From Tepidisphaeraceae bacterium (GTDB lineage: Bacteria > Planctomycetota > Phycisphaerae > Tepidisphaerales > Tepidisphaeraceae), in contig DASYHQ010000026.1 in NCBI GenBank assembly GCA_035998445.1, positions 1 to 64,000 of the forward strand: 64,000 nt of DNA. Reading direction: 5' to 3'. The notes under the pieces were generated by a model. The model made no database searches and was not told where the DNA came from. It was given only the letters and a program-made list of their open reading frames with translations. Both the position numbers and the translations under genes were made by a program. Below, piece after piece: positions 51,659-60,029 of this stretch. The stretch's first letter is position 1; every line of letters starts with the position of its first letter.

Positions 51659-52138
51659 ATGAACGTGAAAGTATTCGACGAGAAGGGACAGTTGATCGGC
51701 CCCATTGACCTGCCGCGCGTCGAGAAGAGCGACGCCGAATGGCAGAAGCAGCTGACGCGCGAGCAGTACCTCGTCGCCCGCAACAAGGGCACCGAGCGCC
51801 CCTTCTGCGGCACGCTGCTCGACAACAAGGAGAAAGGCGTCTACGCCTGCATCTGTTGCGGCCTGCCGTTGTTCTCGTCCGACTCGAAGTTCAACAGCGG
51901 CACCGGTTGGCCGAGCTTCTTCTCACCCGTGGCGGCGGAAAACGTGATCGAGGACGTCGACACTGCCCACGGCATGCGCCGCACCGAGATCCTCTGCGCC
52001 CGGTGCGACTGCCATCTCGGTCACGTCTTCGACGACGGCCCACGACCCACCGGCCTCCGCTATTGCGTGAACAGCGAATCCCTTCGCTTCGTGCGCAGCG
52101 ACGCGCTGGCGACGCTGGCAGAGCCCGTGGCGCAGTAG
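51659..52138 (+). CDS. msrB: peptide-methionine (R)-S-oxide reductase
   Basis: The 159-residue enzyme repairs oxidised methionine. The start at 51659 ([11 protein letters not shown]) has a GAAAGGAA ribosome site. Zinc-site CxxC pairs appear as CICC and [10 protein letters not shown], and the catalytic cysteine is in [13 protein letters not shown]. The family block [14 protein letters not shown] is intact. It belongs with katN-type catalase and osmC in an oxidative-damage neighbourhood. Confidence 0.96.
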   Translation: MNVKVFDEKGQLIGPIDLPRVEKSDAEWQKQLTREQYLVARNKGTERPFCGTLLDNKEKGVYACICCGLPLFSSDSKFNSGTGWPSFFSPVAAENVIEDVDTAHGMRRTEILCARCDCHLGHVFDDGPRPTGLRYCVNSESLRFVRSDALATLAEPVAQ

Positions 52139-52254
52139 GTCAGCAGAACGTCGCGGGTCTTGTCGCGGTATTTCTCTCCTGGCGCTGATATAGGCGCTGG
52201 CAGCACGAGCGCCGCGCGATAGAAGGGATGGCCAACCCTTTACCGGAGGTCTCC

Positions 52255-52569
52255 GTGAAACGTGAACTGCTCGCCCTATCGCTCGCGCTGTGCGTCGCCG
52301 CCCCCGTACTGGCCGAGGACAAGCCAAAGGATGACACCAAGCACGAACACAAGCACGACAAGAAGGACAAAAGCGAGAAGATCAAAGCCGAGGACCTGCC
52401 CGCGAAGGTGATGACCGCCTTCAAGAACCTCTATCCGAACGCCACGATCACCGAGGTTGAGAAGGAAACGAAGGACGGCAAGGTCGAGTACGAGATCGAG
52501 TTCAAGGACGCCGACGGCAAGGAACACGACGTCGAGTTCAACGCCGAAGGTGAGAAGATCGACGACTGA
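52255..52569 (+). CDS. exported PepSY-like small protein
   Basis: The 104-residue product starts at GTG 52255 behind GGAGG (52244-52248), with a signal peptide MKRELLALSLALCVAAPVLA. A short His/Lys/Asp-rich linker (HEHKHDKKDK) follows, then one PepSY-like unit (DLPAKVMTAFKNLYPNATIT, then KVEYEIEFKDADGKEHDVEF). Such proteins are periplasmic, possibly metal- or peptidase-associated. The His-rich linker could bind metal. Alternative start at 52228 lacks the ribosome site. Confidence 0.75.
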   Translation: MKRELLALSLALCVAAPVLAEDKPKDDTKHEHKHDKKDKSEKIKAEDLPAKVMTAFKNLYPNATITEVEKETKDGKVEYEIEFKDADGKEHDVEFNAEGEKIDD

Positions 52570-52603
52570 TCGCCGTTCAACACGATCCCGACGCTATAAA
52601 ATC

Positions 52604-52675
52604 ATCATCCTGAGGTACTCCGAAGGATCTCTGTGATTCCGTGAAGAAGAACAGATATCCTTCGGAGTACCTCAG
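52604..52675. repeat. intergenic palindrome, family A copy 3 (interrupted)
   Basis: ATCATCCTGAGGTACTCCGA at 52604 and right arm TCCTTCGGAGTACCTCAG ending 52675. The last bases of the right arm (GATGACG) are displaced to 52851 by the inserted element at 52676-52846. Confidence 0.88.
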
Positions 52676-52846
52676 AGGGTGTTTATCAAGTCTGGCCCCT
52701 CTCCCATGTACTCATGGGGGAGGCTGGGAGGGGGTGATTTCGAAACGACGACAAGTGTCAGCCGTTCGGAATCACCCCCTCCCAGCCTCCCCCGGAGTAC
52801 CGGGAGAGGGGCCGGAGCGAGCCCCTCCGGCTTAATAAGCACCCTT
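52676..52846. mobile_element. family C palindrome copy 4 inserted into a family A palindrome
   Basis: The 171-bp segment has ends AGGGTGTTTATCA and TAATAAGCACCCT in inverted orientation and the family C hairpin inside (GGCCCCTCTCCCATGTACTC to AGTACCGGGAGAGGGGCCGG). It is bordered by TCAG on both sides (52672-52675 and 52847-52850), consistent with a short target duplication. It carries no gene. Confidence 0.75.
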
Positions 52847-52945
52847 TCAGGATGACGAGGCGCGGCGGGTCGACTCGAACTCTTCTGACGGACTCCCATC
52901 CCTTTCGTTGCCCGACAGCCATCGCACCGGTACCATCCGCGGCCT

Positions 52946-53308
52946 ATGCGCTGGTTATTACATGGTCCGATGTCCGCCTCCGTCGGCGACGCCCTGCGGC
53001 GGCACGAGCACACCGCCGTCGATCTTGTCACCGCCGGTCTGCCCCCCGCCGCCGATCCCATGACCGTCTTGGACGCCGCCCGCAAGGGCCAGCTGGACAT
53101 CGTCACCACCGACGACGCCCTCGTCCTGGCCGCCACCAAGGCAAAGCCGCTGAAGCGCTCCGTCGTTTACCTGCAGTTGGAAGGTCAGGACGTCGAACAG
53201 GACGACGCCATCGACCGCCTCTTCACCCGCTACAAGCGTCTAACGCCCAACCGCCTCTACACCGTCACCGAAAATCGCGTGAAGGTGCGCCAACTCCCAG
53301 GCGCTTAG
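52946..53308 (+). CDS. PIN-like (DUF5615-type) small protein
   Basis: The 120-residue product begins MRWLLHGPMSASVGDALRRH and contains GQLDIVTTDDALVLAATKAK, resembling the PIN-like DUF5615 group, where an early acidic residue and a T-x-D pair form the nuclease-like site. The first acidic residue of the group (LLDE) is replaced by LLHG, so activity is doubtful. It stands 62 bases before the PfkB gene. A longer frame running through both was rejected because its upstream part is not protein-like. Confidence 0.6.
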   Translation: MRWLLHGPMSASVGDALRRHEHTAVDLVTAGLPPAADPMTVLDAARKGQLDIVTTDDALVLAATKAKPLKRSVVYLQLEGQDVEQDDAIDRLFTRYKRLTPNRLYTVTENRVKVRQLPGA

Positions 53309-53370
53309 GCACCGCGCTCCATGTAATTTCTTCTCAATCGGCAATCGCAAATCGAAAATCGGCAATCCCT

Positions 53371-54273
53371 ATGTCCCTCCTCGTCACCGGCTCCATCGGC
53401 ATCGATACCGTCGAAACTCCCTTCGGCAAGCGCGACAACGTGCTCGGCGGTAGCGCGATCTACTTCAGTTACGCGGCCTCGTTCTTCGCGCCCGTACGCC
53501 TCGTGGGCGTGGTGGGTGACGATGCCCCGCAGAGCGTCTTCGACACCTTTAAAGATCGCGACGTCGACGCCAGTGGCCTCGAAGTCCGCACCGGCAGCAA
53601 GACCTTCCGCTGGCACGGCTCGTACGTGAAGGACATGAACGAGGCCCAGACCGTCGAGGTCGACCTCAACGTGCTCGCCGAGCGCGCCCCGAAGATCCCG
53701 CAGAACTTCCTCGCCAGCCGCTACGTCTTCCTCGCCAACACCCACCCCGTATTGCAGCAGGAGATGGCCACTAACCTGAAGGACGCCAAGCTCATCGTCG
53801 CCGACACGATGAACCTCTGGATTCAAACCGAGCGTCCCGAACTCGTAAAAATGCTCGGCAAGATCCACGGCCTGGTCCTGAACGACGGCGAGGCCCGCCT
53901 GCTCACCGGCGAGAAGAACCTCATCACCGCCGCCCGCGCCGTGCTCAAGATGGGCCCGAAGTTCGTCGTCATCAAAAAGGGCGAGCACGGCTCGATGCTC
54001 GTCGGCGACCGCGACGTCTTCGTCCTGCCCGCCTACCCCGCCGACAAGGTCGTCGACCCCACCGGCGCCGGCGACAGCTTCGCCGGCGGCATGATGGGCT
54101 ACCTCGCGACGCAGCAATCCCTCAGCCCCAGCACCATCCGCCGCGCCATGGCCTTCGGCACCGTCATCGCCAGCCACACGATCGCGGACTTCTCATTGGC
54201 AGGATTGCAAGCGACGACGCGCGATGCGATCGACGATCGCTACGATGCGTTCAAGCAGGCGATCAGCTTCTAA
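53371..54273 (+). CDS. PfkB-family carbohydrate / nucleoside kinase
   Basis: The 300-residue ribokinase-fold enzyme begins MSLLVTGSIGIDTVETPFGK with the substrate-binding GGSAIYFSYAASFF block. The ATP/anion-hole signature VVDPTGAGDSFAGGMMGYLA (about residues 229-248) contains the catalytic aspartate. Specificity cannot be fixed; it may act on a sugar or a nucleoside such as adenosine. Confidence 0.9.
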   Translation: MSLLVTGSIGIDTVETPFGKRDNVLGGSAIYFSYAASFFAPVRLVGVVGDDAPQSVFDTFKDRDVDASGLEVRTGSKTFRWHGSYVKDMNEAQTVEVDLNVLAERAPKIPQNFLASRYVFLANTHPVLQQEMATNLKDAKLIVADTMNLWIQTERPELVKMLGKIHGLVLNDGEARLLTGEKNLITAARAVLKMGPKFVVIKKGEHGSMLVGDRDVFVLPAYPADKVVDPTGAGDSFAGGMMGYLATQQSLSPSTIRRAMAFGTVIASHTIADFSLAGLQATTRDAIDDRYDAFKQAISF

Positions 54274-54294
54274 GGTAAGTGGTTCGACTTCTCC

Positions 54295-54930
54295 ATGGAC
54301 CTCCCCACCCTCCTTAGCGACCTCGGGCAATTGCTCCGCGAACACTGGCCCAAGGCCATCGTGTCGCTGGGCGCGCTGGTGATCGGCACGTGGTGGGGCA
54401 AACGGCGGGCGCGGGCGGAGTGGTCGCGCAAGCGGTTCCTGGACCGCATTAACTTCTCGTTGAACCTCATTCACGACGGCACCCTGCAGATCCGCACGCT
54501 GGCGGAGATGAACTGCAAGCAGGTCTTCCTGAACGAGGTCGCCGTCGAGCGCATCCTCGCCGCCGCCGCGAAAACGTCCGCCGACGACGCCATCCTGCCG
54601 CTACCGTCCGACGAGCGTTGGTACATGCTGAACGCCGTGCTGAACGAGATCAGCGAGCGCTACTCCGCCGGCTTCCTGAAGCGCGACATGGGCCTGCCCG
54701 TGCGGACGGCCAACTATCTGATCTGCCTGACCTACGAAAACGCCGGTGACCTGAAGACCCGCAAGATTCGTGCGATGATCGTGCGTAAGGACCTGCTATT
54801 AAACCTTCCCGCCGACCCGCCACGGCTGGAGCGCCCGCACCACGCGATCCGCTTCAACACGCTGAAGCAGCTCGCCGCCTCGTACACCGCCGATCCGTCG
54901 AACTTCCTCGACGTGGAGATCTGCCTGTAG
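54295..54930 (+). CDS. membrane-anchored protein of unknown function
   Basis: The 211-residue product has one N-terminal membrane helix (about residues 20-34, AIVSLGALVIGTWWG) followed by a basic stop (KRRARAEWSRKRF) and a soluble, mostly helical domain. No family was recognised. It follows the PfkB gene by 21 bases and precedes the Nudix gene by 24, so the three may form an operon. Confidence 0.65.
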   Translation: MDLPTLLSDLGQLLREHWPKAIVSLGALVIGTWWGKRRARAEWSRKRFLDRINFSLNLIHDGTLQIRTLAEMNCKQVFLNEVAVERILAAAAKTSADDAILPLPSDERWYMLNAVLNEISERYSAGFLKRDMGLPVRTANYLICLTYENAGDLKTRKIRAMIVRKDLLLNLPADPPRLERPHHAIRFNTLKQLAASYTADPSNFLDVEICL

Positions 54931-54954
54931 CCTAAGCTGCAACGAAGGAACCGC

Positions 54955-55506
54955 ATGGCCAAGAAGACCACCCCCACCACCGTCTACAACGGCAAGTTCA
55001 TCCAGATGAAGTCGCGGAATGGCTGGGAGTACGCCAGCCGTACGAAGGCGACCGGCATCGTCGGTATCGTGGCCGTCACCGATGCCGGCGAACTGCTGCT
55101 CATCGAACAGTTCCGCCCGCCGGTGAACCAGACCGTGATCGAGATCCCCGCCGGCCTCGCCGGTGATACGGCTGGCAGCGAAACCGAGGCCCTACTCGTC
55201 GCCGCCAGGCGCGAGCTGCTGGAAGAGACCGGCTACACCGCCCGCCGCTGGAAACAGCTCGCCGTCGGCGTCCCATCGGCCGGCATCTGCGACGAAGTCA
55301 TCACCCTCTTCCTCGCCACCGGTTTGAAGAAGACCGCCGACGCCGCCGGTGATGAATCGGAAGACATCACCACCCACCTCGTCCCCGTCGCCAAGGTCGA
55401 AGCCTTCATCAAGCGCCAGCAACGCAAGGGAAAGACTGTCGACCTGAAGGTCTACGCCGCGTTGAACTGGGCGGCGCAAGCGGGGAAGGCGTCAGCCGCG
55501 AAGTGA
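54955..55506 (+). CDS. Nudix hydrolase, ADP-ribose pyrophosphatase type
   Basis: The 183-residue protein begins with KFIQMKSRNGWEYASRTKAT and IEQFRPPVNQTVIEIPAGLA, the layout of NudF-type ADP-ribose pyrophosphatases. The Nudix box is AARRELLEETGYTARRW with the upstream glycine displaced by about two residues (GDTAGSETEALLV). It cleaves a nucleoside diphosphate linked to another moiety. The end is lysine/alanine-rich. Confidence 0.9.
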   Translation: MAKKTTPTTVYNGKFIQMKSRNGWEYASRTKATGIVGIVAVTDAGELLLIEQFRPPVNQTVIEIPAGLAGDTAGSETEALLVAARRELLEETGYTARRWKQLAVGVPSAGICDEVITLFLATGLKKTADAAGDESEDITTHLVPVAKVEAFIKRQQRKGKTVDLKVYAALNWAAQAGKASAAK

Positions 55507-55529
55507 CTTGTGCCGGTCCGGATCACCCG

Positions 55530-56027
55530 CTTCTGTAGGACAGGCATTCCTGCCTGTCTCTCCCCTCGTATTCTGTCTTCCCTCTTCTGTGGCACAAACA
55601 TTCTCGTCTGTGTATCCCCCGTCTTCTCTCCGTCTCTTCCAGTTGCTCTGATAGGAGGAGAAAGACTTTGACGCGAAGCTCGCGAAGGTGGAAACGCGAA
55701 GAGGCGCGAAGGGCGTTGCGCCAGATCGATGTTCTTCGCGCAGCGCGAGCGTAGAGATGGACCGCGTGTTCTTTGACAACCAAACGATCGATGCGCGGGT
55801 CAAGGTCAAGCTCCTGCCCGTCCACCCGATGGTGCAAAATGGTGCAGAATGGTGCACGTTTTCGGGTTTTGACTTACCCAGACCGCCGCGATCGGCCGGG
55901 TTCCCCTTCGCGTCCGCCTTCGCGACCTTCGCGCCTTCGCGTCTCTTCTATTCTTGGTTGCGCAAGGCAGACAGGGGGGAGAGTAGGACGGGGAGAGAGA
56001 CAGGCAGGAATGCCTGTCCTACAGAAG
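55530..56027. mobile_element. 498-bp gene-less element with 36-38-bp terminal inverted repeats
   Basis: CTTCTGTAGGACAGGCATTC...CTCTCCCC (55530-55565) is inverted at 55990-56027 (GGGGAGAGAGACAGGCAGGA...CTACAGAAG), nearly perfectly. Inside, a diverged direct copy of the left end lies at 55584-55621 (CTTCTGTGGCACAAACATTC), and a second inner inverted text near 55670-55720 and 55910-55950 uses CTTCGCG words (GCGAAGCTCGCGAAG / CCTTCGCGACCTTCGCG). No convincing ORF. Resembles a non-autonomous miniature element. No target duplication was identified. Confidence 0.65.
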
Positions 56028-56074
56028 ACGAACGCCGAGCGCGGCTCACGCGTCCACGACGTCCCGCTCCCGAC

Positions 56075-58003
56075 TCACTCCGTCACCATCGCCAGCACGT
56101 CGCGGAACGGCACGCCGGACCAGCTGCCGAAGCGGCGGTCTTTCGTCAGCTTGGCACGGCTGGCGCCCGGCGACGGGATGCCGCAGAGGAAGCGGGCGAG
56201 TTGGCGCGGGGTGGACAGGGCGGAGTGGCGTTCGGATTGGAGTTGGCGGAGGGACTGGCGCTCGGCGGTGGTGGGCTCGGTGGGGACGGGCGTAGGCAAC
56301 CCACCGGGGCGGTGGCCGCGGCACCAGCCGCAGTGGCCGCAGTCGGCCTCGGTGGGCTCGCCGAAGTAGGTCAGTAGGCGGCGGGTCTTGCAGCCCTGGT
56401 GGGAGGCGAATTTCGTGACTTCGTCTAACCGTTCGACATCGCGCACCTCGCGCGTGTGGAAGCGGTCGGACATGGTCTTCGTGAGCGGGCGGCCATCGGT
56501 GATGGTCTGCAGTCGGCGGTAGCCTTGGCGAATGCCGCCGACCTGCACGACCAGGTCGCCGCGCTCTTCGAGGTAGGTGATGGCGGCGACGATGCGCTCG
56601 CGCGGCTGGCCGAGGTCGAGCGCGATCTGGTGAACGTCCAGCACCGACCACGTCTTGAGCTTCCTGGCGCGCCCGAAGATGTCGCGCAGGAAGGCGGCGC
56701 GGTCGGCATCGTAGCCGGCGAAGATGTCGGCGAGCGGCCAGGCGTGCTGGAACTTGTACTCGGTGTAGAACGGGCCGGTGGACTCGATGTAGCCGTCGAG
56801 TTGCAGGTAGGTCAGCAGCGTTTCGACGACGAGCGGGCGCGTGTCGTTGGCGTTGGACAGCTCGTACGTGGAGACGTCGAACTGCTCGCCGGCCGTCAGC
56901 ACGGTTTTCAGAATGCCGGCGATCGCCTCGCTGGTGGGCGTGTCGCCGAAGGTGAAGTTTTCCAGCGTCACGCGGTCGCTTATGCAGGCGAACATCTCGC
57001 AGATGCTTTCCTTGCCATCGCGACCGGCGCGGCCGATCTCCTGAGCGTAGTTTTCTAAACTCTTGGGCAGGTTGAAGTGGTAGACGTAGCGAATGTCGCG
57101 CTTGTCGATGCCCATGCCGAAGGCGATCGTCGCCACCACCACCTGCCCCGCCGACGCCATGAAGGTGTCCTGAATGGCGTGGCGAACGTCGGCATCCAGA
57201 CCCGCGTGATAGGCGACGGCATCGATGCCGTTCTCGGCGAGAAACGTCGCCAGCGTCTCGGCGGTGCGCTGCAGCGTGACGTAGACGATCGTGGGGCCGG
57301 GCGGGCGCGTGCGCAGGCGCTTCAGCAGCGTGTGGGCCCGTTCACCATCGGTGCTGGGCGAGACGACCAGCGACAGGTTGGGCCGATAGAAGCCGGTCTG
57401 CACAACGTCGCTGGGTTCGATCCCGAACGCCGCTGCGATCTGCTTAGCAACCGGTGGCGTGGCGGTGGCGGTAAGGGCGAGCACGCGCGGGATGCCGAGG
57501 CGTTTAGCGAGCGGTGCAAGCTTGAGGTAGTCGGGCCGGAAGTTGTGGCCCCACTCGCTGATGCAGTGGGCCTCATCGACCGCCATCAGCGCGATGTTCA
57601 GTCGCGACAGCGTATTCAGGAAGCGTTCGTTGGCCAGCCGTTCGGGCGCGATGTAGAGCAACTTCAGCGACCCGTCGCGCAGCCTGCGAAACGTCTCGCC
57701 CGCCTCTGCGGTTGATACGGATGAATCCGACCGCGCCGCAGCCACGCCCTTGCGGACGAGGAAGTCGATCTGATCCTTCATCAGCGCAATCAATGGCGAG
57801 ACGACGAGCGTGACACCATCGAGCATGAGGGCCGGCAGCTGATAACACAGGCTCTTGCCCGCCCCGGTCGGGAAGATGGCCAGCACCGATCGCCCCGCCA
57901 GCAGACGATCGACGACCGCCTGTTGTCCCTCGCGAAACGTGTTGAACCCAAAGACGTCGCGCAGCACGTCGCTGGCGGTTGGTGTGTCGATGTCGACTGG
58001 CAT
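56075..58003 (-). CDS. recQ: ATP-dependent DNA helicase RecQ
   Basis: The 642-residue helicase has Walker A FPTGAGKSLCYQLPALML (about residue 45), motif II AVDEAHCISEWGHNFRPDY, motif III LALTATATPP, motif VI QEIGRAGRDGK, and a zinc-binding/WH region with GCKTRRLLTYFGEPTEADCG and CGWCRG. No HRDC domain is evident; instead the last about 70 residues form a short basic region. It unwinds DNA in recombination and replication repair. Confidence 0.95.
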   Translation of the reverse strand: MPVDIDTPTASDVLRDVFGFNTFREGQQAVVDRLLAGRSVLAIFPTGAGKSLCYQLPALMLDGVTLVVSPLIALMKDQIDFLVRKGVAAARSDSSVSTAEAGETFRRLRDGSLKLLYIAPERLANERFLNTLSRLNIALMAVDEAHCISEWGHNFRPDYLKLAPLAKRLGIPRVLALTATATPPVAKQIAAAFGIEPSDVVQTGFYRPNLSLVVSPSTDGERAHTLLKRLRTRPPGPTIVYVTLQRTAETLATFLAENGIDAVAYHAGLDADVRHAIQDTFMASAGQVVVATIAFGMGIDKRDIRYVYHFNLPKSLENYAQEIGRAGRDGKESICEMFACISDRVTLENFTFGDTPTSEAIAGILKTVLTAGEQFDVSTYELSNANDTRPLVVETLLTYLQLDGYIESTGPFYTEYKFQHAWPLADIFAGYDADRAAFLRDIFGRARKLKTWSVLDVHQIALDLGQPRERIVAAITYLEERGDLVVQVGGIRQGYRRLQTITDGRPLTKTMSDRFHTREVRDVERLDEVTKFASHQGCKTRRLLTYFGEPTEADCGHCGWCRGHRPGGLPTPVPTEPTTAERQSLRQLQSERHSALSTPRQLARFLCGIPSPGASRAKLTKDRRFGSWSGVPFRDVLAMVTE

Positions 58004-58152
58004 GCTGATCCCCTTCCGAAGGATAAATCGGTTAGGGATAAGTTAGCAACCACGGCCACGGCGTCAAAGGAATTTTTGGCGGCGCGACAGCGTCTCACGG
58101 TGGGACTAATGTTCCCCGGTGTTGCAATAGGGTTCATCCTGTCCAGAACAGC

Positions 58153-58198
58153 AAAACGAAGAGGGCCGAAGTCTACGCGACGCCAGGCCCTCTTCGTC
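58153..58198 (-). terminator. rho-independent terminator after the degenerate gene
   Basis: ACGAAGAGGGCC (58156-58167) pairs perfectly with GGCCCTCTTCGT (58186-58197) and is followed on the minus strand by four T. Confidence 0.85.
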
Positions 58199-58213
58199 GA
58201 AACACGCCATGTG

Positions 58214-58830
58214 CTAGCGGTCAGCCGTTGAAGGACCCAGCAATTTGGGCTGGTTCTGTTGCTGATCCTGCGGTTGCTGCGCGTTTTGGTTCTGGCCCTG
58301 CTGCATGTTCTGGCCCTGCTCGGTATTCGTTTGCGGCTGCATGGTCCCTGAGGCGGGCTGGGCGTTGTTGCCCTGTTGGCCACGGCCGTCGATCTGGGCG
58401 GTGCTGCCGTTCATCGTGACCGATTGCGCGAACAACAGCCGCTTGTCCTGCACCTTCACTGGCACGGCGGTGAACGTGATGCTGCTGTCCTTGCTGATAT
58501 CCATCTTCAGCTTGTCGGCTTGGCCGAAGTCGACGGCGACCTTGCTGCGCTTATCGTTGCCCTGCCGCTGGGCGTCGACCATCGCGATCAGGTGCTGCGC
58601 GCCGCGGATGAGTTGTAGGCGCCGGTGTCGTAACGGTCGTAGTACCAATTGTCGCTGTCATCGGCAGTGTTGTAGCCGTACCACGAGTCGCTATCGCTGT
58701 CGCCGGACGTATCCTAGGGGGTGGAGTACGGTTCGTCGTCCCAGCGCCACCAAGACTCGTCGATCGGGTTGTAGTTATTGCAGTCGAACCATTCGGTTAT
58801 GTCGAGCCAATGATTGTCCTCGTAGTACGA
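58214..58830 (-). pseudogene. degenerate exported-type protein with aromatic/acidic and Gln-rich regions
   Basis: Read on the minus strand, an aromatic/acidic stretch (WLDITEWFDCNNYNPIDESW) is followed by an in-frame TAG at 58716-58714. The same frame continues in the same style (DSDSWYGYNTADDSDNWYYD) to about 58626. There a two-base change in a CG run (58597-58606) shifts to the frame coding AQHLIAMVDAQRQGNDKRSK, then a beta-like segment and a Gln/Asn-rich tail to 58214. Homogeneous composition across both lesions suggests one former gene. The N-terminus is not identified; the region up to about 59017 shows nothing firm. Confidence 0.55.
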
Positions 58831-59017
58831 GAGGTGGACGCGCCGAACTCCGCCGCGTTTGCGGAGCAGCCCGCGCCGAAGGAGTGCGTGAGCGAGCGTC
58901 GCGGAGCTAACGCGATACGCGATCCGCGAGGGCATGACCTCGCTCGCTCGTCTGACGCGGCCGGGTGGTGCCCCGGCCGCGCTGCCGTGCCAATCACTTC
59001 GCCTCTCCGTGCGATCA

Positions 59018-59323
59018 TCAATTCGGACTGACGCGCCGGCCGTCGCCGTGATAGATCGCCTGGCCCGCATCGCCGTTGGTGATGTACACGAATTTGTAGA
59101 GCATCTGCCCGGTCGAAGCGGGCTGCTGCTCGACATTGGTAAGGGACGCGTTGGGATGGTCCTTGCGGAACGCGTTCTTCGCGGCGTCAGGAACGACCGA
59201 CATCGGAGCGCCAGACACAGTCGCCTGATCGTCCCGTTCGTACGTCTGGCAACCCACCATCGGCATTGCGACTAATGCGGCGGCCGAAACTAACACGGAT
59301 GCTTGAATGTAGTTCTTGAACAT
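59018..59323 (-). CDS. lipoprotein with PepSY-like domain
   Basis: The 101-residue product has a signal with lipobox (AMPMVGCQ, cysteine about residue 25). A small domain, VPDAAKNAFRKDHPNASLTN with TGQMLYKFVYITNGDAGQAI, follows the pattern of PepSY-like modules (compare the protein at 52255). Outer- or inner-membrane anchored; function unknown. Confidence 0.7.
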   Translation of the reverse strand: MFKNYIQASVLVSAAALVAMPMVGCQTYERDDQATVSGAPMSVVPDAAKNAFRKDHPNASLTNVEQQPASTGQMLYKFVYITNGDAGQAIYHGDGRRVSPN

Positions 59324-59378
59324 AGCGATGTCTCCGTAAAGGCCACAAGACGGATTGGAGGGCTTTTGAGGCCGCTAT

Positions 59379-59942
59379 CTACTTCTGGCGATGGAACCGC
59401 ACGCTCTTGCCCTCGGTGTACTCGATCACCAGCACGTCATCACCGTCGAAGCGGTACTGCACCGTCGTGCCGCCGCGAATGGCTTCGGAGGTGATCTTGT
59501 TGCCCTGCACCTCGTAGGGCCCCTTCTTGTCGCGCACCTGACCGACCAGCGGCAATTCGGACCAAGCGGCGATGCGGACGGGCCCTTCTTCCTTAAACGT
59601 CAACCGGACCCTTACGTCACCGATAGGCGCCTCGACGTTCTCCGCTTCCCACGTGCCATACAGGCGTTGGGCCGCTGCGTCGTCGTCGTTGCCGCCACCG
59701 CCACCGCTTGCGGATGGCTGTGGCGTTGACTGCTGGCCCGCGGGTTCGGTTGAAGCGGTACTGGTTTGGGCAGACATTTCAGCGTTGGACGTCACTTCAA
59801 CAATCGCCCCGTTATCGGTGGTGCCCGTGCCGGCGGACTGCGATGACGTTCCTTGCGGTTGCTGCGCAGCGTTGCCGCCACCGCCGTCACATCCAGCGAT
59901 TAGCGCCACGAGCAGCCCGAGGATTGAGATTGGGAGTTTCAT
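59379..59942 (-). CDS. lipoprotein with low-complexity linker
   Basis: The 187-residue product begins MKLPISILGLLVALIAGCDG with a lipobox cysteine at 18. A Gln/Ser/Thr/Gly linker (about 20-85) follows, then a C-terminal beta-sheet domain (LYGTWEAENVEAPIGDVRVR, then TTVQYRFDGDDVLVIEYTEG). The domain resembles small lipocalin-like or DUF-type folds reporting on chemistry of unknown kind. No partner recognised. Confidence 0.7.
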   Translation of the reverse strand: MKLPISILGLLVALIAGCDGGGGNAAQQPQGTSSQSAGTGTTDNGAIVEVTSNAEMSAQTSTASTEPAGQQSTPQPSASGGGGGNDDDAAAQRLYGTWEAENVEAPIGDVRVRLTFKEEGPVRIAAWSELPLVGQVRDKKGPYEVQGNKITSEAIRGGTTVQYRFDGDDVLVIEYTEGKSVRFHRQK

Positions 59943-60029
59943 AGCGAATGCACCTTACGACTTTCCTCACAAGCGCCACAACGGATGAAACGCTCGTTCT
60001 GCGGTGCAACTTGCTGCGCATGATTGAAT

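Noticed and set aside
52852-53370. 473-codon frame that would extend the PfkB kinase upstream
   Set aside because: The extra N-terminal part is Arg/Pro-rich and overlaps the PIN-like gene in another frame; the kinase fold starts at 53371.
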